A stretch of DNA of 64,000 nucleotides from Shewanella woodyi ATCC 51908 (GCF_000019525.1 NC_010506.1:3596001-3660000); one strand, 5' to 3'; numbered from the stretch's first letter, positions 21,829-29,961 are shown. Notes: generated from the sequence alone by a model not told the origin. Numbers and translations are program-made.

Positions 21829-21849
21829 AACAGTTTACAGGTAACTGTT
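21829..21849. promoter_or_regulatory. 7-bp inverted repeat upstream of the M14 carboxypeptidase gene
   Basis: AACAGTT (21829-21835) and AACTGTT (21843-21849) form a palindrome with a 7-base spacer, ending 11 bases before the ATG at 21861. The overlapping direct repeat GTTTAC...GTTTAC adds to the symmetry. Its position suggests an operator or a translational control stem; no protein is known to bind it from the sequence alone. Confidence 0.35.
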
Positions 21850-21860
21850 TACCGATAAAG

Positions 21861-24182
21861 ATGGCAGAAATAACAATGAAAACAGCAGAAAGCATCGCAC
21901 GATTAACCAAGGGAATAACACTGAGTAGACTCACCAAAAGCCTCATTATCTCTGGCCTTATCTTTAGCTCTCTCGCTCAATCACAGGCTCAGGCAATAGA
22001 TGACAGTCAGCAGACCTATAAAGTCACCTTTCCCGATGAACAGACTTTCCTAAAGGCGAACATCAGCCTTCACAATGAGAAGATAAAAACCGATCCAACC
22101 CAGCGAGCAATTTGGGTGCCCTTATCCAGTGATGAGCTGAGCAGACTAAAACCTTTTGCCACCAGCATGGCTAAAGTTGACGATCCCGCCAGCCTATATC
22201 CACAAAAAATCGCTTCCCAGAGCAATCTCCTATCAGGGATCCCAGGTTATAGCTGTTACCCAACAGTTGAGGAGACTCAAACAGATATCGAGCAGCTCGT
22301 GAGCCAAAACCCAAACTTTGCCACCATAGAGGACATTGGAGACTCATGGCAAAAACAGGCGGGCAATGGCGGCTATGATCTCAACCTGTTAAAGCTCACC
22401 AATAGCCAAGTGACAGGTGATAAGCCAAAACTTTTTATCCACGCCGCCATGCACGCAAGAGAATACGCAACTTCACCTTTGGTATTGCAGTTTGCTAAGG
22501 ATCTGCTTAGTGAACGTGATACTGATGCTGATAGCCAGTGGCTGCTGGATAGACACGAGATCCACCTTTTACTGCATATGAATCCAGATGGGCGTAAGAA
22601 AGCAGAAACCGGGTTATCCTGGCGCAAAAACGCCAATCAAAACTACTGTGGCAGTAACCCTAATGCGATAGGAACCGATCTTAACCGTAATTTTAGTTGG
22701 GGTTGGAATACGGTTGAGCAAGGCTCAAGCGGCAATGAATGTAGCAATATCTTCCGTGGTCCAAGTGCAGGTTCAGAGCCAGAAACCCAAGCGGTAGAAG
22801 CCTATGTAAGAGCACTATTTGGTGATCACCGAGGGCCAAACCGCACCGATGCCGCGCCTGATACCACCCAAGGCCTACATATCGATGTCCACTCCTACAG
22901 TGAGCTCGTACTATGGCCCTGGGGCGGCACAAACGCGCTAGCCCCCAATGGCGCAGCGATGCGAACACTTGGTAGAAAACTCGCTCGTTTTAACGGCTAT
23001 ATGCCGATGCAAAGTGTTGGACTTTATCCAACAGATGGCACCAGTGACAACCTAAGCTATGGCGAGCTAGGCATTCCCCACATGACCTTCGAGTTAGGTA
23101 CTGATTTTTTCCAAAGTTGCAGCAGCTATAATGACAAGGTACTACCTGATAACCTTAAGGCATTAAAGTACGCAGCAAAAATCGTCGAAGCGCCGTATCT
23201 GATCCCATCGGGGCCTGATATTACCGAGATCAGCAGCGTTGGTCAGCCTCTCAATGCCATAGCGCAGAACTATCGAGTCACCCTTAAGGTTACCGCATCC
23301 GATGACAGGTTCAGCAGACGAGGCGGCACAGAAGCCACTCAAGATATTGCTGAGATTGCCCTCTATATTGATGATGCCCCTTGGGATGGCGGACAAGCAA
23401 CCTTATTAACTGCAACGGATGGTTCTTTTGATGAGAAAACTGAGCAAGGTGAGCTGCAGCTCAACGCCAATGATTTAAGCTTAGGTCAGCACACCCTCTA
23501 CCTAAAAGCCAAAGATACCAGTGGTCAATGGGGTGCACTTTCAGCCCAGTTCATTCAGGTTATTGCACCACAAGCAAACCAAGCGCCACAAGCAAACTTT
23601 AGCTTCCAATGTGATGAATTCACTTGTCAATTTGATGCAAGTAGCAGTGCCGATCCTGAAGGTGATAGCCTAAGTTACGCCTGGCAGTTAGGGACAGGCA
23701 CAAGTAGAGAGGCTCAACCCAGTTATCAGTTTTCCAGCAGTGAACTGACCGATAATAAAGTTGAAGTAACATTAACAGTCAGCGACCCTCAAGGTCTAAG
23801 CCATAGCCAAACTCAACATTTAACCTTAAGTGCCAACCAAGCTCCGAAAGCCAGCTTTACCGCCAGTTGCACACACTTAGTCTGTCAAATCGATGCAAGT
23901 GCCAGCTCAGATCCCGACGCAGATACACTCAGTTATCAGTGGCAGCTAGGTGATGGAAACAGCAGTGATAAACTGCAACTCACACATAGCTATACCCAAG
24001 CCGGAACCTATAACATAGTACTTACGGTCAGTGATGGTAAAACAGATAACAGCTCAGAGAAAAGTGTCACAGTAACGGTAGCCCCAACTCCCGAACCCAG
24101 TGAAAACGGTAGCTCAGGAGGTGCAATAGGATTATTCAGCTTATTACTGCTGGCACTTGGGATAAGACGACAAACGAGATAA
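21861..24182 (+). CDS. Secreted M14 zinc carboxypeptidase with PKD domains and GlyGly-CTERM tail
   Basis: The 773-residue enzyme has a signal peptide (LIISGLIFSSLAQSQAQA), a propeptide-like segment, and an M14 peptidase domain from about 110 to 420. Zinc ligands are His198 and Glu201 in HARE and His344 in HIDVHSYSE; Glu411 in FELGTDFF is the catalytic glutamate. Two PKD-type beta domains follow at about 575-740 (DASSSADPEGDSLSYAWQLG and DASASSDPDADTLSYQWQLG). The C-terminus, GGAIGLFSLLLLALGIRR, is a GlyGly-CTERM signal: Gly-Gly, a helix and a basic tail, cut by rhombosortase in Shewanella and Vibrio and linked to type II secretion. Start may be here or at the Met five codons on. Confidence 0.92.
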   Translation: MAEITMKTAESIARLTKGITLSRLTKSLIISGLIFSSLAQSQAQAIDDSQQTYKVTFPDEQTFLKANISLHNEKIKTDPTQRAIWVPLSSDELSRLKPFATSMAKVDDPASLYPQKIASQSNLLSGIPGYSCYPTVEETQTDIEQLVSQNPNFATIEDIGDSWQKQAGNGGYDLNLLKLTNSQVTGDKPKLFIHAAMHAREYATSPLVLQFAKDLLSERDTDADSQWLLDRHEIHLLLHMNPDGRKKAETGLSWRKNANQNYCGSNPNAIGTDLNRNFSWGWNTVEQGSSGNECSNIFRGPSAGSEPETQAVEAYVRALFGDHRGPNRTDAAPDTTQGLHIDVHSYSELVLWPWGGTNALAPNGAAMRTLGRKLARFNGYMPMQSVGLYPTDGTSDNLSYGELGIPHMTFELGTDFFQSCSSYNDKVLPDNLKALKYAAKIVEAPYLIPSGPDITEISSVGQPLNAIAQNYRVTLKVTASDDRFSRRGGTEATQDIAEIALYIDDAPWDGGQATLLTATDGSFDEKTEQGELQLNANDLSLGQHTLYLKAKDTSGQWGALSAQFIQVIAPQANQAPQANFSFQCDEFTCQFDASSSADPEGDSLSYAWQLGTGTSREAQPSYQFSSSELTDNKVEVTLTVSDPQGLSHSQTQHLTLSANQAPKASFTASCTHLVCQIDASASSDPDADTLSYQWQLGDGNSSDKLQLTHSYTQAGTYNIVLTVSDGKTDNSSEKSVTVTVAPTPEPSENGSSGGAIGLFSLLLLALGIRRQTR

Positions 24183-24212
24183 AGATTAGAGGTTTAGATT
24201 TGGATTTAGGCG

Positions 24213-24232
24213 GGAGGAGCTATCCCCTCCCA
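24213..24232. terminator. Possible hairpin between convergent genes
   Basis: GGGAGG (24213-24218) can pair with CCTCCC (24227-24232). It lies between the plus-strand carboxypeptidase stop and the minus-strand hydrolase stop, where a shared terminator is expected, but no T-run follows on either strand. Confidence 0.3.
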
Positions 24233-24249
24233 CTAAAATTAAGTGAAAA

Positions 24250-24894
24250 CTAGCCGAAGAGCTGATCCGCCACAAATGGGTTCTGATCTCGCTCAGAGCC
24301 AAAGGTCGAGATAGGTCCATGGCCAGGAATAAACTCCACATCCCTACCCAGTGGCCATAGCTTTTTAGTGATCGATAAGATTAAATCATCGTGGTTCGAT
24401 TGTGGAAAATCGGTTCTGCCAACGGAGCCATGAAACAACACATCTCCCACCCAAGCGGTTTTCGCTTTCTCACAGAAAAACACCACATGCCCAGGTGTAT
24501 GGCCAGGGCAATGTAATACTTGGAGTGTTAAATTGCCGATAGTGACACTGTCTCCATCCTCTAAATATTGTGTTGAGGTGAAGGGCTCGCAGGCCTTTAA
24601 ACCAAAATGCTGACTCTGTTCAACTAAGTTATCCAGCCAGAAAATATCAGCTTTATGTGGTCCAATAATCGGAATATTTAGTTGCTCAGAAAGCTGTTTA
24701 GCGCCACCGACATGATCAATATGACCATGAGTCAAAAAGACTTTCTCTAAAGAGACACCCAGTTTTTTGACTTCACTCAAAATACGGTCAATATCACCAC
24801 CGGGGTCGATCACAGCGGCTTTCATGGTCTCGTCACACCACACAAGACTGCAGTTTTGCTGAAACGGGGTGACTGGAATGATCTGATACTTCAT
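24250..24894 (-). CDS. Metallo-beta-lactamase-fold hydrolase (glyoxalase II-like, YcbL type)
   Basis: The 214-residue protein has the complete metal-binding set of the superfamily: THGHIDHVGG (HxHxDH), the His of LHCPGHTPGHV, the Asp of WVGDVLFHGSVGRTD and the His of IPGHGPISTFG. The short length and lack of the C-terminal glyoxalase II extension fit YcbL-like hydrolases, some of which hydrolyse S-lactoylglutathione or related thioesters. I chose the ATG at 24894, preceded by AGG, because MKYQIIPVTPFQQNCSL is the usual start; an earlier in-frame start at 24912 adds six residues. Convergent with the M14 carboxypeptidase. Confidence 0.87.
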   Translation of the reverse strand: MKYQIIPVTPFQQNCSLVWCDETMKAAVIDPGGDIDRILSEVKKLGVSLEKVFLTHGHIDHVGGAKQLSEQLNIPIIGPHKADIFWLDNLVEQSQHFGLKACEPFTSTQYLEDGDSVTIGNLTLQVLHCPGHTPGHVVFFCEKAKTAWVGDVLFHGSVGRTDFPQSNHDDLILSITKKLWPLGRDVEFIPGHGPISTFGSERDQNPFVADQLFG

Positions 24895-25085
24895 TAGTAG
24901 GCCTACATTCAATGGCTGAATTTCATTTTTATTAACCTAAGAGATTACGACAACTCAGAGGAATACTCTAATAACTCTTGCTAAAAATTCACACTAACTT
25001 GATCTCAACAGCTAAAAAGGCATTTGGAGCTAGCATTTTTTTTGTATACAATCTAATCATAAAACGTTAGCCCCTTAGGACCACC

Positions 25086-26381
25086 ATGAAACCTGAACTC
25101 TCCCTCGCCGGTTTGTCAGCGCGCAAACACACCTTCACCTTGCCACTCAACTATGATGATCCACAAGGTAAAAAGATCCAAGTGTTTGCCAGAGAGCTAC
25201 TCTCAAATGACATAGACACAGACTCAAACGAACGCCCCTTTCTCGTCTTCTTTCAAGGAGGTCCAGGTTTTAGCGCTGTCAGGCCAGCAGATAACAGTGG
25301 CTGGATAAAGCGTGCCTTAACAGAGTTCAGAGTACTACTGTTAGATCAACGTGGTACAGGGCTTTCAACCCCTGTCAGCTATTTAAGTTTGGCTCACTTT
25401 AACTCAGAACTACAAGCCGAGTACTTATCGCATTTTAGAGCCGATAACATTATACGTGATGCAGAAGCCATACGTGAACAGCTCTGTCCAGGGCAAAAAT
25501 GGAGCATTCTCGGTCAAAGCTTCGGCGGATTTTGTGTCCTGAAATACCTCAATGATGCCCCTGAGGGGGTTAAAGAGGCATATATCACCGGAGGAATTCC
25601 TTCTCTGACCCGTTCAGCCGATGAGGTATATCAAGCCACATACCAAAGAGTACTGGCAAAAAATCGCGATTTCTTCACCCGTTTTAGTGATGCCCAAGAG
25701 CTAGTCACTCAGATAGCCGAACACCTCACACACCATGAAGTACGCATCGCGACTGGTGAGCGGCTAACCGTCGAGATGTTGCAGTTGCTGGGGATTAATA
25801 TCGGTATGGAGCAAGGTCCAGAGTCTGTTTATTACCTGCTGGAACATGCACTGATAGAGACAGATTTAGGCACCCATGTAAACCCGTTGTTCCTCGCTCA
25901 CTTCTGTCATTTATTAGACTTTAACACTAACCCTATTTTTGCCCTGCTCCATGAGAGCATCTACTGCCAACGCAGTGCATCAAATTGGTCAGCGCAGCGA
26001 GTTCGCGCTCAATATGATGAGTTTAACTACGAGTTTGGCAAACCTTTCCTCTTCACTGGAGAGATGGTCTATCCGTGGTTTTTTGAGCAGTTCACTAACT
26101 TAAAACCCCTAAAACACGCAGCTAACCTATTAGCCACTAACAGTGATTGGCCAACGCTTTATAACCTAGACACCTTAGCCAACAACCAAGTCCCGGTAGC
26201 CGCTGCTATCTACAGCGAAGATATGTTTGTCGAAATGAGCTACAGCCTAGAAACCGCCAAGCAGGTCGGGAACCTCAAATACTGGTTAACTTCAGAGTAT
26301 GAACACAACGGTATCCGCATGGATGGCGAGCATATTCTCGATAAGCTAATAGCGCTTAATCGGGGTGAACAGTTGCGTTAA
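25086..26381 (+). CDS. S33-family alpha/beta hydrolase, proline iminopeptidase-like
   Basis: The 431-residue cytoplasmic enzyme shows the S33 peptidase pattern: FFQGGPGFSA (oxyanion loop HGGPG-type), LLDQRGTGLSTP and the nucleophile elbow LGQSFGG with Ser145. The catalytic His is probably in the late YEHNGIRMDGEH segment and the Asp in the preceding YSEDMFVEM region. Proline iminopeptidases remove N-terminal proline from peptides; this long form resembles the group with a large helical cap. AGGA lies seven bases before the ATG. It stands alone between a divergent hydrolase gene and the integron-like cassette genes. Confidence 0.88.
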   Translation: MKPELSLAGLSARKHTFTLPLNYDDPQGKKIQVFARELLSNDIDTDSNERPFLVFFQGGPGFSAVRPADNSGWIKRALTEFRVLLLDQRGTGLSTPVSYLSLAHFNSELQAEYLSHFRADNIIRDAEAIREQLCPGQKWSILGQSFGGFCVLKYLNDAPEGVKEAYITGGIPSLTRSADEVYQATYQRVLAKNRDFFTRFSDAQELVTQIAEHLTHHEVRIATGERLTVEMLQLLGINIGMEQGPESVYYLLEHALIETDLGTHVNPLFLAHFCHLLDFNTNPIFALLHESIYCQRSASNWSAQRVRAQYDEFNYEFGKPFLFTGEMVYPWFFEQFTNLKPLKHAANLLATNSDWPTLYNLDTLANNQVPVAAAIYSEDMFVEMSYSLETAKQVGNLKYWLTSEYEHNGIRMDGEHILDKLIALNRGEQLR

Positions 26382-26445
26382 TCTGTTCATACAACAAGAT
26401 GTTTGAACTTGTGCTGCTCTTATTAATCAGCTTATTACATTTTAC

Positions 26446-26790
26446 TTAAGTAAGAGCAACGTTGCGATCACATACAGGGCAAATTGAGTGGGTACAGAAT
26501 CCACGCACCTCAGATTTGCATCTTGGGCATATACCAGCATCAGCAGCAGAAGAAAGCCAATTTTCACCATCTTGCGGCATTCCTATAAATGAGAAGGTGG
26601 GGTCGCCCACTACATCTTCGCCCTCGATATCATAACAAGTCGAAGCTAACAAATATCGTCTTGTAACCCGTTCACGACTCCCATCTCGATTTAGGTATCT
26701 TTTCTCTTCTGAAAGCGCCTGAACCACAGAAAGAAGCTCACATTCGCTACAACTCTTCAAAAATTTGATTACTTCTTCTTTGCTCGTCAT
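26446..26790 (-). CDS. Small hypothetical protein with C-terminal zinc ribbon
   Basis: I do not recognise this 114-residue protein. It has a helical N-terminal half with Cys17 and Cys20 region (LKSCSECELLSVV) and a C-terminal zinc-ribbon-like CPRCKSEVRGFCTHSICPVC. The ATG at 26790 is preceded by AGGG nine bases upstream; a longer frame to 26874 runs into the attC site and is not credible. On the minus strand the gene begins directly after an attC-like site (26809-26918), in the position of a second integron cassette, but I see no attC after its own stop. An 8-bp inverted repeat (26415-26422 with 26451-26458) overlaps the 3' end. Confidence 0.65.
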   Translation of the reverse strand: MTSKEEVIKFLKSCSECELLSVVQALSEEKRYLNRDGSRERVTRRYLLASTCYDIEGEDVVGDPTFSFIGMPQDGENWLSSAADAGICPRCKSEVRGFCTHSICPVCDRNVALT

Positions 26791-26808
26791 AGTTCGAACC
26801 CTAGAGCG

Positions 26809-26918
26809 ATATAACGCCCATATTAAGCGGACTAAAATTGTTTGCCAAACTTGTTGAGGAACGAAACATGGCAAACTGTTTTAGTTGATATTCACCCGTT
26901 TAAATTGCCTTGTTATAC
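26809..26918 (-). other. Integron-type attC recombination site
   Basis: Read on the minus strand the site opens with GTATAAC (complement at 26912-26918), continues AAGGC...TTTAAACGGG, and closes with CCGCTTAAT...GGGCGTTATAT (complement from 26809). The arms ACTAAAATTGTTTGCCA (26831-26847) and TGGCAAACTGTTTTAGT (26869-26885) pair at 15 of 17 positions around a 21-base loop, giving the imperfect long hairpin typical of attC. The TAA stop of the gene at 26913-27233 lies inside the opening GTATAAC, as is common for cassette genes. No integrase gene intI is in the window. Confidence 0.75.
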
Positions 26919-27233
26919 GGTTTTAGCAAGGAACTCTCGAATATCGGTTATCGATATACTTTTACCGTTTATGGTAGCCACTCCTTTTAACGGGAACAGT
27001 ATTAACTCAAGGTCATTTTCTCTATTAGGGTAACGAGCCAGTATGATAGTAATTGAATCAGTAGAGCTAAATACAGACTTTAAATCCCAAACTCCCCCAG
27101 TGAGATCCAATACGGTATTATTTGATTTAGTATCAATTAAAACGGGGGCGTCAATCCAATGAGACATTTTAATTTCATGCGGAACACTCTTCAGCATAAA
27201 TTTTCCATCGAGAAAGTATTGCTCATCATTCAT
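26913..27233 (-). CDS. Hypothetical integron cassette protein
   Basis: This 106-residue protein (starting MNDEQYFLDGKFMLKSVPHE) matches no family I know. It has no signal peptide or membrane helix and looks like a small globular beta-rich protein. The GTTATAC core sequence lies 11-17 bases before its ATG (complement 27244-27250) and its stop codon is within the attC core at the other end, so the segment 26815-27249 has the layout of one integron cassette. A longer frame to 27281 would read through the upstream core and is unlikely. The ribosome binding site is weak, as often in cassettes. The function is unknown. Confidence 0.6.
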   Translation of the reverse strand: MNDEQYFLDGKFMLKSVPHEIKMSHWIDAPVLIDTKSNNTVLDLTGGVWDLKSVFSSTDSITIILARYPNRENDLELILFPLKGVATINGKSISITDIREFLAKTV

Positions 27234-27250
27234 AAAAATTACCGTATAAC

Positions 27251-27633
27251 ATTTTAATATACGACTTGCGTGTTTTTCCAAGCCACGTAGAGAAAGCGTG
27301 CACAGTAAAACTCTTAAAAGTTCATTAATAACAGCTTATCAAACATTTACGCTTAAGATTGCATCCAATACACACTCGGACAAAACTTAGTCGCACACTT
27401 TCATCTTACTGAATTTACACCTATTTTTATTCTCACTCAATAGCAACCCGTGAACTGATTGCACATGATTTGGAGGTTAACCGAACAAAACCAATAATAC
27501 TGTATAAAAGTGCAAACACTGATGAACTTAGAGGTTGCCGCTAAACGGAATCTTTATCTTTCAGACAGATGAGAAAAAGTATTACAAAGAAGTCAGTGCT
27601 GCATAGGACAATTTACTGGAGATAACACATAAA
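27251..27633. other. Intergenic stretch without recognisable gene
   Basis: Between the cassette start and the first interspersed repeat I see no gene with a ribosome binding site and no second attC. Short frames exist but have no familiar composition. It may be debris from past insertions. Confidence 0.4.
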
Positions 27634-27903
27634 GGGGCAAAAATCAGTTACGACCCCCTCCCAAGTAAAGCCAAATCGAAGAGGAACATTAACAGGTGTA
27701 GATGCGGCAGTGACCGTCCGTGACATGGACGTCACGGCCGAGACTATAGGGATATACTCGTGTCGTGTCACTGAAGTAGCTGCACATAAGCCTGCGGCAA
27801 GCAATAAATGGTAATGAAGGTGAGACCATCAAACAAACTACCAAATATCAAACCTGCCAGAAGCTAAACAAGAAAATGTATTCAGTCTTCATTCGAAGGT
27901 TAG
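27634..27903 (+). repeat. Interspersed repeat, copy A
   Basis: About 270 bp. The left end (GGGGCAAAAATCAGTTAC, then AAATCGAAGAG and AACAGGTGTAGATGCGGC) and the right end (GCACATAAGCCTGCGGCAAG, AATGAAGG, CCAGAAGCTAAACAAG, TCTTCATTCGAAGGTTA) recur in copies B, C and D. The core of about 85 bases is not shared and contains a hairpin (CGTCCGTGACATGGACG). Short reading frames in it are not credible genes. Confidence 0.8.
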
Positions 27904-27911
27904 CCAACTTT

Positions 27912-28338
27912 GGGGCAAAAATCAGTTACAAAACCTTCCCAAGCAAGTCAAAATCGAAGAGGCAAATTATCAGGTATAGATGCGGCTACGAGTTTTGGCT
28001 GCATGGCCAGAAATGTTCCCTACATTTTCCGGCATTTCCCACATCCTTGTGGGTCAGATGCTGCCGTAAAGCCCACAGGGCAGAAAATGTTCCAGACATT
28101 TGTCTGCATTTCCTACTATCCGTGTAGGTCAGACGTGCTAGTGGCGTCTCGTAGAAGTATCTATACATAAGGTCGTTCTTTCACATCCATGTCATCACGA
28201 CATTCGTGCATCCATGCACAGCACCTGCTGTAGGCAATTAGTGCTAATGAAGGTACGACCTTCAAACACATCCCCCAATACCAATCCAGCCAGAATTTAA
28301 CACTAAGCAAATGTAATCAATCTCCATTCAAAGATAGT
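27912..28338 (+). repeat. Interspersed repeat, copy B with enlarged hairpin-rich core
   Basis: Starts 8 bases after copy A, in the same orientation, with the same left end (GGGGCAAAAATCAGTTAC) and a diverged right end. The core is about 230 bases and contains two related units of roughly 68 bases (about 28010-28077 and 28079-28146), each with CAGAAA-TGTTCC, GCATTTCC and GGTCAGA, and hairpins such as CCCACATCCTTGTGGG. The open frame across it changes composition with each unit and is not a convincing gene. Confidence 0.75.
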
Positions 28339-28341
28339 CCA

Positions 28342-28378
28342 CCACGGAGGACACAGAGGAACACGGAGAAGTGCAAAA
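28342..28378 (+). repeat. 37-bp direct repeat, left copy
   Basis: CCACGGAGGACACAGAG followed by GAACACGGAGAAGTGCAAAA recurs at 36815-36850 with one indel, in the same orientation and also just downstream of an interspersed repeat copy. The two copies bracket the helicase-bearing segment. Confidence 0.8.
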
Positions 28379-28382
28379 AAAA

Positions 28383-28463
28383 TAAATCTAGCCAGCCATT
28401 ATTAATCAATAACATAGCGGTGTGGAATTTACGCAACTAACTATGCCTGTCCTCATTTATTTG
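28383..28463. mobile_element. 81-bp miniature derivative of the IS200-like element
   Basis: The first 38 bases (starting TAAATCTAGCCAGCC) match the left end of the full element at 28676-28713 with one difference, and the last 43 bases (TGTGGAATTTACGCAA ... CATTTATTTG) match its right end at 29919-29961 with one difference. Everything between, including the transposase gene, is missing. It borders the IS110 fragment on its right. Confidence 0.8.
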
Positions 28464-28675
28464 CAATGCAAACTATGGAGAAAAACCGCCTTCAAATTCT
28501 GCCTAAAGACCTAGCAATGACAATAAAACCTATCTTAACAGCCTTTAAAAATCAGATAGAAAAGATTGAAGCTAAAATCATTAAACTCATCGAGTCATGC
28601 CCTGACTATCAAGCCAAAAACATCATTCTACAAAGCATGAAAGGGATAGGTAAAATAGCCGCAGCTTCTATAGCG
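28464..28675 (+). pseudogene. IS110-family transposase fragment
   Basis: An open stretch of about 70 codons encodes part of an IS110-family transposase, from the region around EKNRLQ through the C-terminal transposase domain motif SMKGIGKIAAASIA, where the family normally has a PGVG-type helix-hairpin-helix. The fragment is cut on the left by the 81-bp miniature element and on the right by the full IS200-like element, whose first bases (TAA) supply the stop codon. The catalytic DEDD part is missing, so it is not functional. No remaining IS110 sequence was seen beyond either element. Confidence 0.75.
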
Positions 28676-29961
28676 TAAATCTAGCCAGCCATTATTAATC
28701 AATAACATAACGGCTCTACTGTCGATGTTCAATATTCTTACGACACAAAAGCTTCTCTAACTCTATGAAGTAGATTCTTAAGCTGATATATGACTGAAAA
28801 TAGTGATTTTAGTGCTGGAATGATGAATTTTAAATGTGGAGAGTTCAGCCATGCTATTTGCCATGGACTCTTAGCTGCTGAGGTTATTTAAATAGATTAA
28901 TCAGCTTGAAAGTGCTGACAGCTTTTTGAGAAATGCCGTCGACGTTTTTGAAGATGCTCACAATAGCGTGTTAACGATTGTGTTTCTCCTACAGGGCCGT
29001 GAAACAGTTTGCCAAACTCTGAGGTCAATTTTATCCAGTTGTCTGATGAAATATTCAATCTTGTCAGTATCTTTGTGCAATTTTTAGATATTGAGCCGCG
29101 CTTATCATCACGGATAACTCTACCCGTTTCATCAACTAACTCTAGGTAATCCTTCAGTGTGAAGTTTATTCCCTTGGGCTGATTGAGCCGCTCATCTCCA
29201 ATAAAGGGGAGTAATTGAGTGGGTTGCTCACCTTTCAACGCAGCATTAACCCTAAGTTGTATACTCGTGTGGTCTGAATTCTCAAGTGTATCAACTATTT
29301 TGGCTCTAATCGGATTGAGTTCGACATAAGCCATGCAAGCTAGTACAGCGGCTTCATCAAGCAGGGCTTGGCTTTTAAAGCGACCTTCCCAGAAATGACC
29401 TGTGCAATTATCTTCGATATTGGCTTTTCTGGCTATCGGCTCATTAAGACATCGCATAAACCAACTAATATCGCACAAGCGTGAGCGGTAAGTGGCAATA
29501 AGGTGTTTTAATTTAGCCACTTGCTGCTCTTCTATCACTTCACCCTTAGCAAACTTTTGTGTGATTTCAGTACCATTAAACAGCTTATGCCACTGCTCAA
29601 CTACCGTTCTATCTGACCATCTATTCACTGTTTCAATGTCAATATAAAGCACAACATGTAGATGATTGCTCATCACGGCATATGCAGCAACATCAATTGC
29701 AAACACACCCGCTAATTTCAGTAACTGGGATTCGACCCAATCACGCCTGTGGTCATAGTTTTTACCTGTGAATTTATCATCCCCCAGCAGCATGGCACGT
29801 CTAGTCACTCTGGAGCAGCAATGGTACCAAGGCGTGTCTTCAAGACTGATCTGGGTTCTTCTGGGACGAGGCATGGTTAACTCCTACTGGTTACCGATAA
29901 CTAAAGCTTAGTAGGAGGTGTGGAATTTACGCAATTAACTATGCCTGTCCTCATTTATTTG
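28676..29961. mobile_element. IS200-like element with REP-associated tyrosine transposase
   Basis: A 1286-bp element defined by ends shared with the 81-bp derivative: TAAATCTAGCCAGCC on the left and CTGTCCTCATTTATTTG on the right. It contains one transposase gene on the minus strand. Near the right end CTCCTACT (29881-29888) pairs with AGTAGGAG (29910-29917), the sort of subterminal hairpin that single-strand transposases recognise. There are no terminal inverted repeats or target duplications, as expected for the HUH class. It interrupts the IS110 fragment. Confidence 0.75.
28897..29874 (-). CDS. REP-associated tyrosine transposase (IS200-like, Y1 HUH family)
   Basis: The 325-residue protein opens with a Y1 transposase domain: TPWYHCCSRVTRRAMLLG, AYAVMSNHLHVVLYI (the HUH pair is H-L-H) and FWEGRFKSQALLDE followed by AYVELNPIRAKI, which are typical of the larger REP-associated transposases (RAYTs). 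These single-strand DNA enzymes nick at stem-loops through a tyrosine. The C-terminal 120 residues are an extension with basic residues of the long RAYT subgroup. The frame is intact, so the enzyme may be active. It lies inside an element whose ends are also present in an 81-bp non-coding copy 200 bases away. Confidence 0.88.
   Translation of the reverse strand: MPRPRRTQISLEDTPWYHCCSRVTRRAMLLGDDKFTGKNYDHRRDWVESQLLKLAGVFAIDVAAYAVMSNHLHVVLYIDIETVNRWSDRTVVEQWHKLFNGTEITQKFAKGEVIEEQQVAKLKHLIATYRSRLCDISWFMRCLNEPIARKANIEDNCTGHFWEGRFKSQALLDEAAVLACMAYVELNPIRAKIVDTLENSDHTSIQLRVNAALKGEQPTQLLPFIGDERLNQPKGINFTLKDYLELVDETGRVIRDDKRGSISKNCTKILTRLNISSDNWIKLTSEFGKLFHGPVGETQSLTRYCEHLQKRRRHFSKSCQHFQAD

Noticed and set aside
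26791..26874. N-terminal extension of the zinc-ribbon protein
   Set aside because: The extension is encoded by the attC site and has no ribosome binding site; the ATG at 26790 has a good one.
27613..27804. Minus-strand open frame of 63 codons
   Set aside because: It lies across repeat copy A, has no ribosome binding site and no recognisable sequence.
27910..28170. Overlapping plus-strand open frames of 83 and 86 codons
   Set aside because: They lie within interspersed repeat copy B, change composition across the hairpin units, and the matching region of other copies is not open.
27634..28338. Repeat copies as group II introns or OMEGA/HEARO RNAs
   Set aside because: No domain V-like hairpin, reverse transcriptase, HNH or TnpB/IscB-type gene is associated with any copy.
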